DNA of 64,000 nucleotides. It comes from Microbacterium galbinum (GTDB taxonomy: Bacteria; Actinomycetota; Actinomycetes; Actinomycetales; Microbacteriaceae). A program made the translations under genes and the position numbers. Location of the stretch: the NCBI RefSeq assembly GCF_023091225.1, contig NZ_JAHWXM010000001.1, positions 1,178,001 to 1,242,000 on the forward strand. The letters run 5' to 3'. The notes beneath the pieces are model-generated. The model saw only the letters and a program-made list of their open reading frames with translations, was not told where the DNA came from and did no database searches. Positions within the stretch are counted from its first letter, which is position 1; each line of letters begins with the position of its first letter. Positions 17,475 through 28,203 of this stretch are shown in pieces.

Positions 17475-18658
17475 GAGACTCCCAGCTGGCCCGAGAGCAC
17501 CATCACCGCGGCTCCGCGGAGGACGATGTCGTCCTGCACGGTGAGGCGGATGAGAGCGTCCTCGAACACGCCTTCCAGCGTGCGGGCGTGCAGGGTCTCG
17601 ACGGCCGCGTCGATGAGGATGCCGTCGAGCAGGTCGGCGGGACCCGAGAGCACGACCTCCGAGAGGTCGAGGGCGGCGACGATCGGGGCGATGGCGATCG
17701 CCATGCGGGTGCCGGCGTCGCGGAGGATCTCGTCGCGGGCCGACGGGTCGGCGGCGACGGCCTCGCTCAGGCGCGTCTCGCTCAGCCATGCCTCCAGGCA
17801 TCCGTCCTTCCCGCAGGCGCAGCGCGGACCCCCGTCGGTGCCGACCGTGACGTGACCGATCTCACCGGCGGCGAAGCGGCTGCCGAGCAGCGGCTGGCTG
17901 CCGGTGATGAGACCGGCGCCGACACCGCGGCCGATCTTGATGAGCATGAAGTCGGCCTTCGCCTCGCCGAAGGTGTACTCGGCCAGCACGGCGGCGTTGG
18001 CGTCGTTGCGGGCGAGCACGGGGAGGTCGAGGTCGGCGCCGAGCTTGGCCTCGAGGGGGAAGCTCGTCCAGCCCAGGTTCGGCGAGCTCAGCACGATGCC
18101 GTCGGGGCGCACGACACCGGGGGTGCCGATGCCGACGCCGAGCAGCGGGCGCGTCGAGGCGGCGACCAGCGAGCGTGCGAGCTCGAGCGTGGCGGCGTAG
18201 GCCGCGTCGCCGTCGGCGGACTCGGGCCGCGGCACCTCGCGGCGCTCGAGCACGTCGCCGTCGAGGCTGAGCACGGCTCCGATGAACGCGTGCGGGCCCG
18301 AGAGGTCGAGCCCGAGGATCTGGTGGCCGACGCGGTCGATGTCGATGAGGATCGGCGGCTTGCCGGGACCGGCGGTCTCGCGCACGCCCATCTCGATGAC
18401 GATCCCGTCGGCGATGAACTCGGCCACGAGGTCGGAGATGGTGACCCGCGTGAGGCCCGTTTCGCGCGAGAGGTCCGCTCGGCTCATCGCGCCGGCGTGG
18501 TACAGCGTCTGCAGCACGAGGGCGCGATTGTGCCCGCGCGCGTGCTCGGGGAGGACCTTCGACCGCGAGCGCAGGTGGCGGCCGGGTCCGAAGGCGTGCG
18601 TATTCGCATCGACGTACTCCGACGACGATGCGGGGCGCTGTTCATCCGACACGGACAT
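17471..18658 (-). CDS. ROK-family transcriptional repressor (NagC-like)
   Basis: 395 residues: a long N-terminus with a winged helix (SRADLSRETGLTRVTISDLV at about 58-77), then a ROK sugar-binding domain with the zinc cluster CACGKDGCLE. The kinase-type motif is degenerate (LGLDLSGPHAFI), as expected for a regulator. Second gene of the amino-sugar operon; likely senses a GlcNAc-derived ligand and controls the operon. An imperfect inverted repeat overlaps its own probable -10 region (18662-18682). Confidence 0.88.
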   Translation of the reverse strand: MSVSDEQRPASSSEYVDANTHAFGPGRHLRSRSKVLPEHARGHNRALVLQTLYHAGAMSRADLSRETGLTRVTISDLVAEFIADGIVIEMGVRETAGPGKPPILIDIDRVGHQILGLDLSGPHAFIGAVLSLDGDVLERREVPRPESADGDAAYAATLELARSLVAASTRPLLGVGIGTPGVVRPDGIVLSSPNLGWTSFPLEAKLGADLDLPVLARNDANAAVLAEYTFGEAKADFMLIKIGRGVGAGLITGSQPLLGSRFAAGEIGHVTVGTDGGPRCACGKDGCLEAWLSETRLSEAVAADPSARDEILRDAGTRMAIAIAPIVAALDLSEVVLSGPADLLDGILIDAAVETLHARTLEGVFEDALIRLTVQDDIVLRGAAVMVLSGQLGVS

Positions 18659-18661
18659 GTT

Positions 18662-18682
18662 TGTTAGTAGACCTTACGAACA
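18662..18682. promoter_or_regulatory. Inverted repeat next to the ROK repressor start, candidate operator
   Basis: TGTTAGTA (18662-18669) and TACGAACA (18675-18682) match at seven of eight paired bases, five bases apart, directly upstream of the ATG. It overlaps TAAGGT (minus strand, 18676-18671), a possible -10 box for an internal promoter. Self-control by the ROK protein is an inference. Confidence 0.4.
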
Positions 18683-18732
18683 TAATTTACGCAACCCCGC
18701 TCGCCGAGCGAGTCCGCGAGGTTACCGAAACG

Positions 18733-21700
18733 TTACTTCTGTGTGACGGCCTCGTCGGGAGCCGTTTCCGCCCCCGTGACGAGGCGTGCGACGAGGCCCG
18801 CGACGATCTGCTCGCGGGCCTCGATCGTCATCGGTTTGCCCGGCACGCCGGGTCGCCGCTGCACGGGCGAGGGACCGTCAGGGGAACGGTACCGCACCCC
18901 GGCGGCCGCGAGGCGCCGCAGGTGCGTGGGGAGCCGGCGCGCGAAGTCGTCGAACGGCGCGGGATCCCCACCCTCCCAGAGCCGCTCGGCGATCGCCGCG
19001 AGGCGCGGGAACATCGCGAAGTCCACACGGTCGCGCGTGGGCAGGTGCTCTGTCCAGACGTTCGCCTGCCCGCCGACCGCGCCCTCCTCGATCCGCAGCG
19101 TGTAGCTGCGCTCGATGGTCAGCGGCGGCCCGACGCGGATGGGCTCCTCGACCGAATCCGCCTGCGCATAGTCGAGGTACACCTCGAGGTCGGGACAGGC
19201 GATGACCGGGATGCCGCGGCGCACCGCTTCGCGCATCGCCACGGGGCCGCGCCAGGCGAGGATGCGTACTCCCTCGGGAACATCGCCCTCGAGCACCTCG
19301 TCCCAGGCGAGCGCGGTGCGACCGCGGCTGCGCACGTGAGCGGCGAAGTGCGCGGTGAACCAGGGCTGCACGTCGTGCGGGTCGGCGAGACCGAGCTCGG
19401 CCATGCGCGCCTGCGCCGCCGGGCTCTCCGCCCATTCGGTGACCGGCACCTCGTCGCCGCCGATGCCGATCCACTCCGCGTCGAACACGTCGCAGAGCGC
19501 ATCGATGGCCGCCCGCCCGAAGGCGAGCGACGCTTCGGTCGGCGCGAGCGTGCGCGGGTTCACGCCGAAGCGCTGCCAGGGGCCGGTGATCGGCTCGCCC
19601 ACGTCGACGTTGCCGAGTTCGGGGTAGGCCGCGAGAGCCGCCTGGATGTGACCGGGCAGCTCGACCTCCGGCACCAGCGTGACGAAGCGCTCCGCCGCGT
19701 AGGCGACGAGTTCGCGCAGCTCGGCCTGCGTGTAGAAGCCCTCGTGCACGCCCGGCTCCACGGTCGCGAGCGGGCCATGGCCGCGCTGCGTGGCCTCGCG
19801 CCGTGCGCCGATCCCGGTCAGACGGGGATATCCCGGCACCTCGAAGCGCCAGCCCTGGTCATCGGTGAGGTGCAGGTGGAGCACGGTGAGGTGGTGATCG
19901 GCGAGGAGGTCGATGAGGCGGCGTACGTCGTCGGCCGGACGGAAGTGCCGGGCGACGTCGAGCATCGCCCCGCGCCAGCCGTACGCCGGCGAGCCCTGCC
20001 AGACGCCGGCCGGGATCACGGCGTCCGCCTCCGCCTCCGCATCGGGATCGCGCAGCTGACGCAGCACGGTCGCGCCACGGAAGACGCCGGCCGGTGTCGC
20101 GCCGACGATCTCGATCCCCCCGGCATCGACCGACAGGCGGAAGGCCTCGGCGCCGATGCGCCCCTCGGAATCGGGAGCCTCGGCCAGCGCGGCATCGACG
20201 CGGAGTCGGATGGCGGGAACCGCCTCACCCCGGTCCTCCGCCCGTTCGCCGCCGCCGAGCCGGCGGATCGCGGCGACCAGGTCGTCCGCTCCGACGACCG
20301 GCGTGCGCGTGGACCACCGGAACCCCGTCGTGTTCTCGTCGATGTGCGCGGCGATCCGGGGCACGGTCGCGCGGTGGGGCGCCGGCGGCATGCGCAGCGC
20401 CCGACCGGGGGTGGCGCCCGTGACCGCGCCGTCCGCCACGACCGGCACTCCCCCGACCAGCACCTCGACCACGCCCACGGGCGGGTGGAGAGGAGACTCG
20501 AACGTGGCCCCCGCGGCGATCGTCCGTGCGTCGAAGAGGACGAGGTCGGCGGTCGCCCGCTCGCGGATCACGCCTCGGGGCGCATCGCCGCGGTCGAGGC
20601 CGAGGCGCTGCGCGGGTGTACCCGACAGATGCCGCACGCCCTCCTCGAGCGTGAGGATGCCGAGCTCGCGCACGTAGTGACCCAGATAGCGGGCGAAGGT
20701 GCCGCGTCCCCGCGGGTGAGGTCGCGCACCGATCAGGATGCCGTCGCTCCCCGCCGTGTGCCGCGGATGGCGCATGATCGCCTGCACGTTGGCCTCGTCG
20801 CCGATGTGCATGAGGATGCCCGTGGCTCCGGCATCCGCGATGATCGTGTCGAGCACCACGTCGACCGCGCGACGACCCTCGGTCGCGGCGATCTCGGCGA
20901 TGGTGCGTCCCACGAGGTCGCCCAGCTCCGGGTTGGCGGTGCCGGAGATCTGGATCTGCGTCCAGTCCGCCCGCTCCCCGTGGAACCCGTCGCAGCCGAT
21001 CTCCTCGAGCTCGACCCGCACGCGCTCGCGTCCGGCGTCGTCGAGGTCTGCGAGCGTGCGCAGCAGCGAGCCGGTCTCGGAGAGCCGACTCGGAAGGAGC
21101 GCAGCGAGCGTCGTCGCCCCCGGCAGGTAGGGATAGGTGTCGAGCGTCGCATCCACGCCGTCGGCGATCGCCTGATCGATGAGTTCGAGAAGGTCGCGTG
21201 CGCGCCCGCGGTTCGGGGCGAAGTTCATGGTCGCGTGCGTGAGGTGGATCGGGCACCCGGTGCGCCGGCCGATGTCGAGCGCCTCACGATAGGCATCGAG
21301 CGCGGATCCGCCGTAGCTGCGCGTGTGCGGGGCCCAGTATCCGCCGCGTTCGGCCACGACCCGGCACAGCGCCTCGAGCTCGTCGGTGTCGGCGTACATC
21401 CCCGGCGTGTAGGTGAGACCGCTCGACATGCCGAAGGCGCCCGCGTCGAGGCAGTCGGCGAGCAGCGCGCGCATCCGAGCGATCTCGTCGCTCGTCGCCG
21501 GACGGTTCTCGTGACCCACCACGATCATCCGCAGGTTGCCCTGCGGCACCAGCATCGCGGCGTTCGCGACGGATGCGCGATCGATCGCGTCGAGCAGATC
21601 GGCGACGGTTCGCCACGGCGCGGTGGTCGGCCCGTTCCAGCCGGCGATCTGCGCGGCGATCACGGGTGCGGTCGCGTCGTCGAGCGGCGCGTAGCCGAGT

Positions 21701-22071
21701 CCGTCCTGGCCGATGACCTCGGTGGTGACCCCCTGCAGGATCTTCGCGTCGTGCGCGGCGCCGGCGAGCACCGCGAGGTCGCTGTGGGCGTGCATGTCGA
21801 TGAACCCCGGTGCGAGCACGAGTCCGCGGGCGTCGACCTCGATCGCCCCCTCGGGCAGCACGAGGGTCGGCGACTCCGCGCCCTCCCGCACCACCGCGAC
21901 CACGCGCGCGCCCTCGACCGCGACGTCGGCGACGAAGCGATCCGCACCCGTGCCGTCGACCACGGTCGCCCCACGGTACACGCGCACTCGACCCTGCGCG
22001 GCCTTGTCGGCGCTGAGCACCAGGGCCTCTCCGGGGGCTCCGTCCACGGCATCCGCAATTTGTTGAGGCAT
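18733..22071 (-). CDS. Fusion of N-acyl-D-amino-acid deacylase-like amidohydrolase and GH20 hexosaminidase
   Basis: A single uninterrupted frame of 1112 residues. Residues ~27-560 are a D-aminoacylase-type amidohydrolase: metal motif HAHSD at 94-98, GLTYTPGMYADTDEL at ~219, HLTHATMNF at ~276, and GSDG at ~441. After a short Pro/Ala hinge (~560-570), residues ~570-1063 form a complete GH20 unit: [33 protein letters not shown] and the catalytic pair D873-E874 in GIGGDEV. There is no signal peptide. In classic D-aminoacylases a metal-binding Cys sits in VxGNCG; here the spot reads IGQDG. ATG 22071 lies six bases after TAGCCT, supporting a leaderless start; GTG 22020 with GGAGAGG upstream is an alternative. 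First gene of the operon with ROK repressor, kinase and nagB. Confidence 0.9.
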   Translation of the reverse strand: MPQQIADAVDGAPGEALVLSADKAAQGRVRVYRGATVVDGTGADRFVADVAVEGARVVAVVREGAESPTLVLPEGAIEVDARGLVLAPGFIDMHAHSDLAVLAGAAHDAKILQGVTTEVIGQDGLGYAPLDDATAPVIAAQIAGWNGPTTAPWRTVADLLDAIDRASVANAAMLVPQGNLRMIVVGHENRPATSDEIARMRALLADCLDAGAFGMSSGLTYTPGMYADTDELEALCRVVAERGGYWAPHTRSYGGSALDAYREALDIGRRTGCPIHLTHATMNFAPNRGRARDLLELIDQAIADGVDATLDTYPYLPGATTLAALLPSRLSETGSLLRTLADLDDAGRERVRVELEEIGCDGFHGERADWTQIQISGTANPELGDLVGRTIAEIAATEGRRAVDVVLDTIIADAGATGILMHIGDEANVQAIMRHPRHTAGSDGILIGARPHPRGRGTFARYLGHYVRELGILTLEEGVRHLSGTPAQRLGLDRGDAPRGVIRERATADLVLFDARTIAAGATFESPLHPPVGVVEVLVGGVPVVADGAVTGATPGRALRMPPAPHRATVPRIAAHIDENTTGFRWSTRTPVVGADDLVAAIRRLGGGERAEDRGEAVPAIRLRVDAALAEAPDSEGRIGAEAFRLSVDAGGIEIVGATPAGVFRGATVLRQLRDPDAEAEADAVIPAGVWQGSPAYGWRGAMLDVARHFRPADDVRRLIDLLADHHLTVLHLHLTDDQGWRFEVPGYPRLTGIGARREATQRGHGPLATVEPGVHEGFYTQAELRELVAYAAERFVTLVPEVELPGHIQAALAAYPELGNVDVGEPITGPWQRFGVNPRTLAPTEASLAFGRAAIDALCDVFDAEWIGIGGDEVPVTEWAESPAAQARMAELGLADPHDVQPWFTAHFAAHVRSRGRTALAWDEVLEGDVPEGVRILAWRGPVAMREAVRRGIPVIACPDLEVYLDYAQADSVEEPIRVGPPLTIERSYTLRIEEGAVGGQANVWTEHLPTRDRVDFAMFPRLAAIAERLWEGGDPAPFDDFARRLPTHLRRLAAAGVRYRSPDGPSPVQRRPGVPGKPMTIEAREQIVAGLVARLVTGAETAPDEAVTQK

Positions 22072-22078
22072 CTAACAA
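22060..22078. promoter_or_regulatory. TTGTT-N9-AACAA inverted repeat over the fusion gene start
   Basis: Five-base arms at 22060-22064 and 22074-22078 flank the fusion gene's ATG and reach the edge of its -10 box; the same DNA lies in the -35 region of ridA. A repressor bound here could control both genes. Its TGTTAG word also occurs near the ROK repressor start, though arm spacing differs. Confidence 0.35.
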
Positions 22079-22090
22079 GGCTACTAGGCT
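22078..22090. promoter_or_regulatory. Back-to-back -10 boxes of two divergent leaderless promoters
   Basis: TAGCCT (minus strand, 22083-22078) is six bases from the fusion gene ATG, and TAGGCT (plus strand, 22085-22090) is six bases from the ridA ATG. Only one base separates them, so each -35 region lies in the other gene's first codons. A TTCGCA at 22107-22102 (minus) could be the fusion gene's -35, 18 bases away. Confidence 0.55.
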
Positions 22091-22096
22091 GGCCTC

Positions 22097-22501
22097 ATGA
22101 CTGCGAAGACCCGTATCTCCACCGACGCCGCCCCCGCTCCCGCCCACACCTTCTCGCAGGGCGTGCGCAAGGGCCCCTTCGTCCAGGTCTCCGGCCAGGG
22201 CCCGGTCGACGCCGTGACCAACGAGTACCTCTACCCCGGTGACGTCGCGGCGCAGACGACCCGCACGCTCGAGAACGTCAAGGCGATCGTCGAGGCCTCC
22301 GGCGCGACGTTCGATGACGTCGTCATGCTGCGCGTGTACCTCACCAAGCGCGAGGACTTCCCGATCATGAACGACGCCTACGGCGCATTCGTCGAAGCGC
22401 ACACCACGAGCGGTGTGCTGCCCTCGCGCACCACGGTCTTCACGGGCCTGCCGCGCGAGGAGATGCTCGTCGAGATCGACGGCATCGCGATCGTCGAGTG
22501 A
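22097..22501 (+). CDS. RidA-family protein
   Basis: 134 residues of the YjgF/YER057c/UK114 family, which hydrolyses reactive enamines/imines formed by PLP enzymes and amino-acid oxidases. The core is recognisable: VQVSGQGPVD, AAQTTRTLENVKAIVEASG, VVMLRVYLTKREDF, and the PSRTTVFTGLPREEMLVEID end with the conserved arginine and glutamate. RidA proteins often sit beside D-aminoacylases and racemases, so its divergent position next to the fusion gene suggests shared D-amino-acid metabolism. Confidence 0.9.
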   Translation: MTAKTRISTDAAPAPAHTFSQGVRKGPFVQVSGQGPVDAVTNEYLYPGDVAAQTTRTLENVKAIVEASGATFDDVVMLRVYLTKREDFPIMNDAYGAFVEAHTTSGVLPSRTTVFTGLPREEMLVEIDGIAIVE

Positions 22502-22506
22502 TTCTC

Positions 22507-22545
22507 ACGGGGAGGCCACGGGCGACCGTTGCCTCCCCGTTATAT
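22507..22545 (+). terminator. Terminator after ridA
   Basis: ACGGGGAGGC (22507-22516) pairs perfectly with GCCTCCCCGT (22531-22540) around a 14-base loop, six bases after the ridA stop, and is followed by TTATAT. Confidence 0.8.
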
Positions 22546-22600
22546 GCTCTCCGGTACTCTTGTCAAAGACGGCACGTTAGATAACCGGGGGGTGAAGTTC

Positions 22601-24058
22601 GTGACGGATGTGATCTCGACTCACGAGGCTGCGACAGAAGCGCTCGACGAAGCGCCGACCGCGGCGGAGTCCGAGCCGCCCACGGGCGAGCAGCCCCTCG
22701 CGTGGGCTCCGAACGAACCGGCCCCCAAGAAGCGCCGCCTGGGTCTCTGGATCGGCCTCGGCCTCGGCGTCGTGGCCATCGGCGCCGGTGCGGCCTCGAT
22801 GATCCTCATCGCCCCCGGCACCACGGTCGCCGGCATCAACGTCGGGTGGATGACGCCCGGCGCCGCGAACGACGCGATCGAGTCGCACCTCGCCGACACG
22901 CAGATCACTCTCACCGGAGCAGGCGACGGCACGGTGCTCACCGGCAGCGATCTGGGCATCGCCCTCGACGGCGAAGCGCTCAGCAACCAGGCCTTCGCCG
23001 AGCGTCCGATGTGGAACCTCGGCGCCTGGATGGGCGAGCCGATCGCCGGAGACATCACGCTCGACGCTGCGACGGCCACCAGCGCCCTGCGCGACGCCGT
23101 GCCCTCCAGCTTCGTCGACCCCACCGATGCGGGCGTCACCTTCGACGCCGCCAGCGGAACATACGTCACGACCCCCGCCGAGGCCGGCACCGCGATCGAC
23201 GTCGACGCCCTCACAGCCGCGATCATCGACACCGTCGCCGCCGGCGGCTCGAACGTCGAGTTCTCGGGCGACCCGACCGAGGCCGCGGCCGCCGTCACCG
23301 ACGACGACGCCGCGACCACCGCCGCCTCGCTGAACACCCTGCTCGGCACCGCCGGGTTCTACGTGGGCGAGGAGCGCACCGTGCCGCTCACGGCCGACGT
23401 CGTCGCCTCGTGGCTCACCGTCACCGAGGAGGGCGGCCAACTGGCCGTCTCGGCCGACGCCGCGGAGATCCAGAAGACCGTCGACCTGCTGCCCGGGATC
23501 GTCGACCGCGCACCCGTGAACGCGAGCAACATCGTCGACTCGGCCGGCAATGTGCTCCGCTCCGAGACCGAGGGCGTCACCGGACGCACGATCGGCGAGA
23601 CGACCGGCATCGCCGACGACGTCGCCGCCAAGATCGAGGCGGGCGACGGGGTGTTCCCGCTCGCGGTGTCCGAGGTGCCGTTCGAGTCGGTGAACCTCTA
23701 CCGCCACATCGACATCAACCTCAGCACGCAGCGCGCCACGCTCTACGAGAACGACCAGGTCGTCAACAGTTGGCTGGTGTCGACGGGCCTTCCCGGCACC
23801 CCCACACCGACGGGCGAGTTCAAGGTCTTCGCGCACACCCGCATGCAGGACATGGGCTGCTACGAGGGCGCCCCGTACTGCACCGAGGACGTCCCGTGGA
23901 TCACCTGGTTCACGACCAACATCGGGTTCCACGGCACCTACTGGCACAACAACTACGGCAACCGGATGAGCCACGGCTGCGTCAACCTGCCGATCGACCT
24001 CGCGAAGTACGTCTACGACTGGTCGCCGGTCGGCCTCGAGGTCTCGGTCCACAACTGA
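22601..24058 (+). CDS. L,D-transpeptidase with YoaR/VanW-type peptidoglycan-binding region
   Basis: 485-residue cell-wall enzyme. A cytoplasmic Glu/Pro-rich N-terminus (~45 residues) precedes KKRRLGLWIGLGLGVV, a signal anchor, so the rest is outside. Residues ~80-340 resemble the repeated peptidoglycan-binding domain found with YkuD domains. The C-terminal catalytic domain has IGFHGTYW and SHGCVNLP with the nucleophile near C460. It would make 3-3 cross-links or attach wall components. GTG 22601 is chosen because the G-run ends at 22592, eight bases upstream; GTG 22592 is too close to it. Confidence 0.9.
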   Translation: MTDVISTHEAATEALDEAPTAAESEPPTGEQPLAWAPNEPAPKKRRLGLWIGLGLGVVAIGAGAASMILIAPGTTVAGINVGWMTPGAANDAIESHLADTQITLTGAGDGTVLTGSDLGIALDGEALSNQAFAERPMWNLGAWMGEPIAGDITLDAATATSALRDAVPSSFVDPTDAGVTFDAASGTYVTTPAEAGTAIDVDALTAAIIDTVAAGGSNVEFSGDPTEAAAAVTDDDAATTAASLNTLLGTAGFYVGEERTVPLTADVVASWLTVTEEGGQLAVSADAAEIQKTVDLLPGIVDRAPVNASNIVDSAGNVLRSETEGVTGRTIGETTGIADDVAAKIEAGDGVFPLAVSEVPFESVNLYRHIDINLSTQRATLYENDQVVNSWLVSTGLPGTPTPTGEFKVFAHTRMQDMGCYEGAPYCTEDVPWITWFTTNIGFHGTYWHNNYGNRMSHGCVNLPIDLAKYVYDWSPVGLEVSVHN

Positions 24059-24110
24059 CCGACGCGGTCCACGTCTGATCCGGGATCACTCCCGAACACG
24101 AGCGGACACG

Positions 24111-24146
24111 ACGAAGGGGCGGATGCCGAAGCATCCGCCCCTTCGT
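24111..24146. terminator. Bidirectional terminator between the transpeptidase gene and icd
   Basis: A perfect 16-base inverted repeat (24111-24126 and 24131-24146) with a CGAA tetraloop and a GGATGC/GCATCC tip sits between the two convergent genes. Confidence 0.9.
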
Positions 24147-24157
24147 CGTATCCGCGA

Positions 24158-26377
<2,220 letters not shown>

Positions 26378-26405
26378 CGGATGATCTCCGTTCACAAGGG
26401 CGATT

Positions 26406-26423
26406 TGTCTCGATACCAAGATA
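26406..26423. promoter_or_regulatory. Near-palindromic site upstream of icd, shared with sucC
   Basis: On the minus strand it reads TATCTTGGTATCGAGACA. It matches the sucC-side site at 13 of 18 positions and lies about 30 bases before the icd start. TATCTT could itself be the -10 box. Confidence 0.5.
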
Positions 26424-26482
26424 CCCGCAACGCTGTGGGAGAAATCTCGACCCGATCGAGTGTGCGCGTGCGCGCGAGGGGT

Positions 26483-26488
26483 TAGCCT
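26483..26488 (+). promoter_or_regulatory. -10 box of a probable leaderless promoter for the GNAT gene
   Basis: TAGCCT is followed by six bases and the ATG at 26495. GGGG lies between them but too near the ATG for a normal ribosome site. Confidence 0.5.
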
Positions 26489-26494
26489 GGGGTC

Positions 26495-26953
26495 ATGTCC
26501 GAACTGCGCATGGTCGAACTCTCCGCTGCGACGATCGTCGCCGTGAACAACATGTCGCTCAAGCCCGGGCAGGAGCAGTTCCTCGCTCCGGTCTCGTACG
26601 GGATCGCGGCGACCGTCATCAACCCGGCCACGTCGTGGCAGCGGGTCGTCCTCGACGGCGATGCCGTCGTGGGCTTCGTGAGCGCCAACTTCGATCCCGA
26701 GGCCCCGGAGGATCACTTCCGCTCGGTGCTGTGGCGCATCAACGTCGACGCCGACGACCAGGGTCGCGGCGTCGGCCGGTTCGCCGTCGAGAAGTTGCTC
26801 GAGGAAGCCCGCTCCCGCGGTCTCGACCATGTCGATGTGATCTACGAGGCCGGAGACGACGGCCCCGAGGCGTTCTTCCTGCGCGTGGGCTTCACGCCCG
26901 TCGGCGAGACGGAGTACGGCGAGGTCATCGCCTCGATCCGCATCGCGTCCTGA
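26495..26953 (+). CDS. GNAT-family N-acetyltransferase
   Basis: 152 residues with the acetyl-CoA fold. The pyrophosphate-binding loop is [19 protein letters not shown], preceded by the LWRINVDAD strand, and the C-terminal strand ends in [13 protein letters not shown]. It most resembles the spermidine/amine acetyltransferase-like group annotated simply as GNAT; the acceptor is unknown. It stands alone between icd (divergent) and the LacI regulator, with its own hairpin downstream. Confidence 0.85.
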   Translation: MSELRMVELSAATIVAVNNMSLKPGQEQFLAPVSYGIAATVINPATSWQRVVLDGDAVVGFVSANFDPEAPEDHFRSVLWRINVDADDQGRGVGRFAVEKLLEEARSRGLDHVDVIYEAGDDGPEAFFLRVGFTPVGETEYGEVIASIRIAS

Positions 26954-26962
26954 AGCCGGCGG

Positions 26963-26997
26963 CGGGGTCTCGAATCCCCTCCCCCATCGAGACCCCG
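26963..26997 (+). terminator. Hairpin after the GNAT gene
   Basis: CGGGGTCTCGA (26963-26973) pairs with TCGAGACCCCG (26987-26997) around a 13-base loop, ten bases after the stop. Confidence 0.7.
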
Positions 26998-27063
26998 TCG
27001 CCTTCGGCCGGGGCGTCGGGCGACCGTGCCCGCGCGCATCTCCCCCGGCGTGACAGAAATATG

Positions 27064-27093
27064 TTGCGCTCGACCACAAACCGTGTCTATCAT
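27064..27093 (+). promoter_or_regulatory. Promoter of the LacI regulator gene
   Basis: TTGCGC (27064-27069), an 18-base spacer and TATCAT (27088-27093) precede the ATG by about 60 bases. The palindromic operator lies just downstream of the predicted start of transcription. Confidence 0.5.
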
Positions 27094-27110
27094 CGCTGAA
27101 GAAGCCTGAG

Positions 27111-27122
27111 CGAAGCGCTTCG
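27111..27122. promoter_or_regulatory. LacI-type operator, copy 1
   Basis: CGAAGCGCTTCG is a perfect 12-base palindrome with the central CG typical of LacI-family sites. It lies between the promoter and the start of the lacI-type gene, fitting autorepression. A second copy precedes the transport operon. Confidence 0.8.
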
Positions 27123-27154
27123 ACAATCTCACCCAGAGCGACGATGGAGTCACG

Positions 27155-28168
27155 ATGACGACGATCCACGAGGTGGCCGCTGCCGCCGGTGTCTCGATCA
27201 GCACCGTGTCGTACGCGCTCAGCGGCAAGCGTCCCGTGTCGGAGAAGACCCGCCGCCGCATCGAGGATGCGGCGCAGACGCTCGGGTACCAGCCCGATGC
27301 CGGCGCCCGGATGCTCGCGGGCCGCCGCACCCACATCTTCGCGCTCACGGAGCCGCTGCGCGCCGACACGCACGCCCCCACGCACATGGCGTTCGTGCTG
27401 GCCACCGCCGTCGCCGCCCGCCGCCGCGGCTACGACATCCTCCTCCTCACCGACGAGCAGACCTCCGATGGGATGAACCGCGTCGCCGCGTCGAACCTCG
27501 TGGATGCGATCCTCGTGCTCGATGTGGCGCCCGACGACGAGCGCGTCGACATCGCCCGCTCGGTGCGCACGCCGACGATCTTCATCGGGCTCCCCGACGA
27601 TCAGCGCGACCTCACCTGCGTCGACCTCGACTTCGAGGCCGCCGGCCACCTCGCGATCGATCGACTCGCCGACGCCGGCCACACCGCGGTGCACCTCCTC
27701 GGCCAGACCGAGGTCTCGTACCGCAAATCGAACTTCCCCCGCCGACTCCTCCGCGGGGTCGAGGAGCGCGCCGCCGACCGCGGCGTCGTCCTGACCTGGA
27801 CCGCGACCGGGGCCGCTGCCACCGACCCCGCTCTCGTGCGCCGATCGGCCGAAGCTGCTCTCGATGACGGCATCCGCGCGTTCGTCGTGCACGCCGTCGG
27901 CGACGTGCACGACGTGCTCCTCGAGGTGTTGGACGAACGCGGCCTCGCGCTCGGCGTCGACGCCTCGGTCATCTCGGCCGCGGCATCCTTCGACACCTCC
28001 GTACTCGCAGCGCCGATCGACACCATCCCGCTCGTGCCGCAGCAGTCGTGCGAGCTCGCGGTCGACATCGCCGTGCGCCACCTCGACGAGACGAACGTGC
28101 CGCCCGAGATCCACCTCATCGCGCCCGAGTACCACGGCGCGGGTTCCGTCCGACCGCCCCGCGACTGA
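27155..28168 (+). CDS. LacI-family transcriptional regulator
   Basis: 337 residues. The N-terminal helix-turn-helix is textbook ([20 protein letters not shown]) with the hinge helix ending in [14 protein letters not shown], followed by a periplasmic-binding-type sugar domain. It is the first gene of the locus and probably represses the following ABC/glycosidase operon, since nearly identical palindromes lie upstream of both. GGAG stands seven bases before ATG 27155. The ligand is likely a short xylo- or gluco-oligosaccharide, judged only from the neighbours. Confidence 0.92.
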   Translation: MTTIHEVAAAAGVSISTVSYALSGKRPVSEKTRRRIEDAAQTLGYQPDAGARMLAGRRTHIFALTEPLRADTHAPTHMAFVLATAVAARRRGYDILLLTDEQTSDGMNRVAASNLVDAILVLDVAPDDERVDIARSVRTPTIFIGLPDDQRDLTCVDLDFEAAGHLAIDRLADAGHTAVHLLGQTEVSYRKSNFPRRLLRGVEERAADRGVVLTWTATGAAATDPALVRRSAEAALDDGIRAFVVHAVGDVHDVLLEVLDERGLALGVDASVISAAASFDTSVLAAPIDTIPLVPQQSCELAVDIAVRHLDETNVPPEIHLIAPEYHGAGSVRPPRD

Positions 28169-28203
28169 CCTCGCCCTCACACCTCCCTCCCGTATCGCCG
28201 AGA

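Noticed and set aside
18628..22242. A 1204-codon open frame on the plus strand opposite the fusion hydrolase
   Set aside because: It is a high-GC antisense shadow: composition is Arg/Asp/Val/Gly-rich with no domain, and the minus-strand frame shows complete enzyme motifs.
22560..22583. TTGTCA and TAGATA as promoter of the L,D-transpeptidase gene
   Set aside because: The spacer would be only about 12 bases, too short for a normal promoter.
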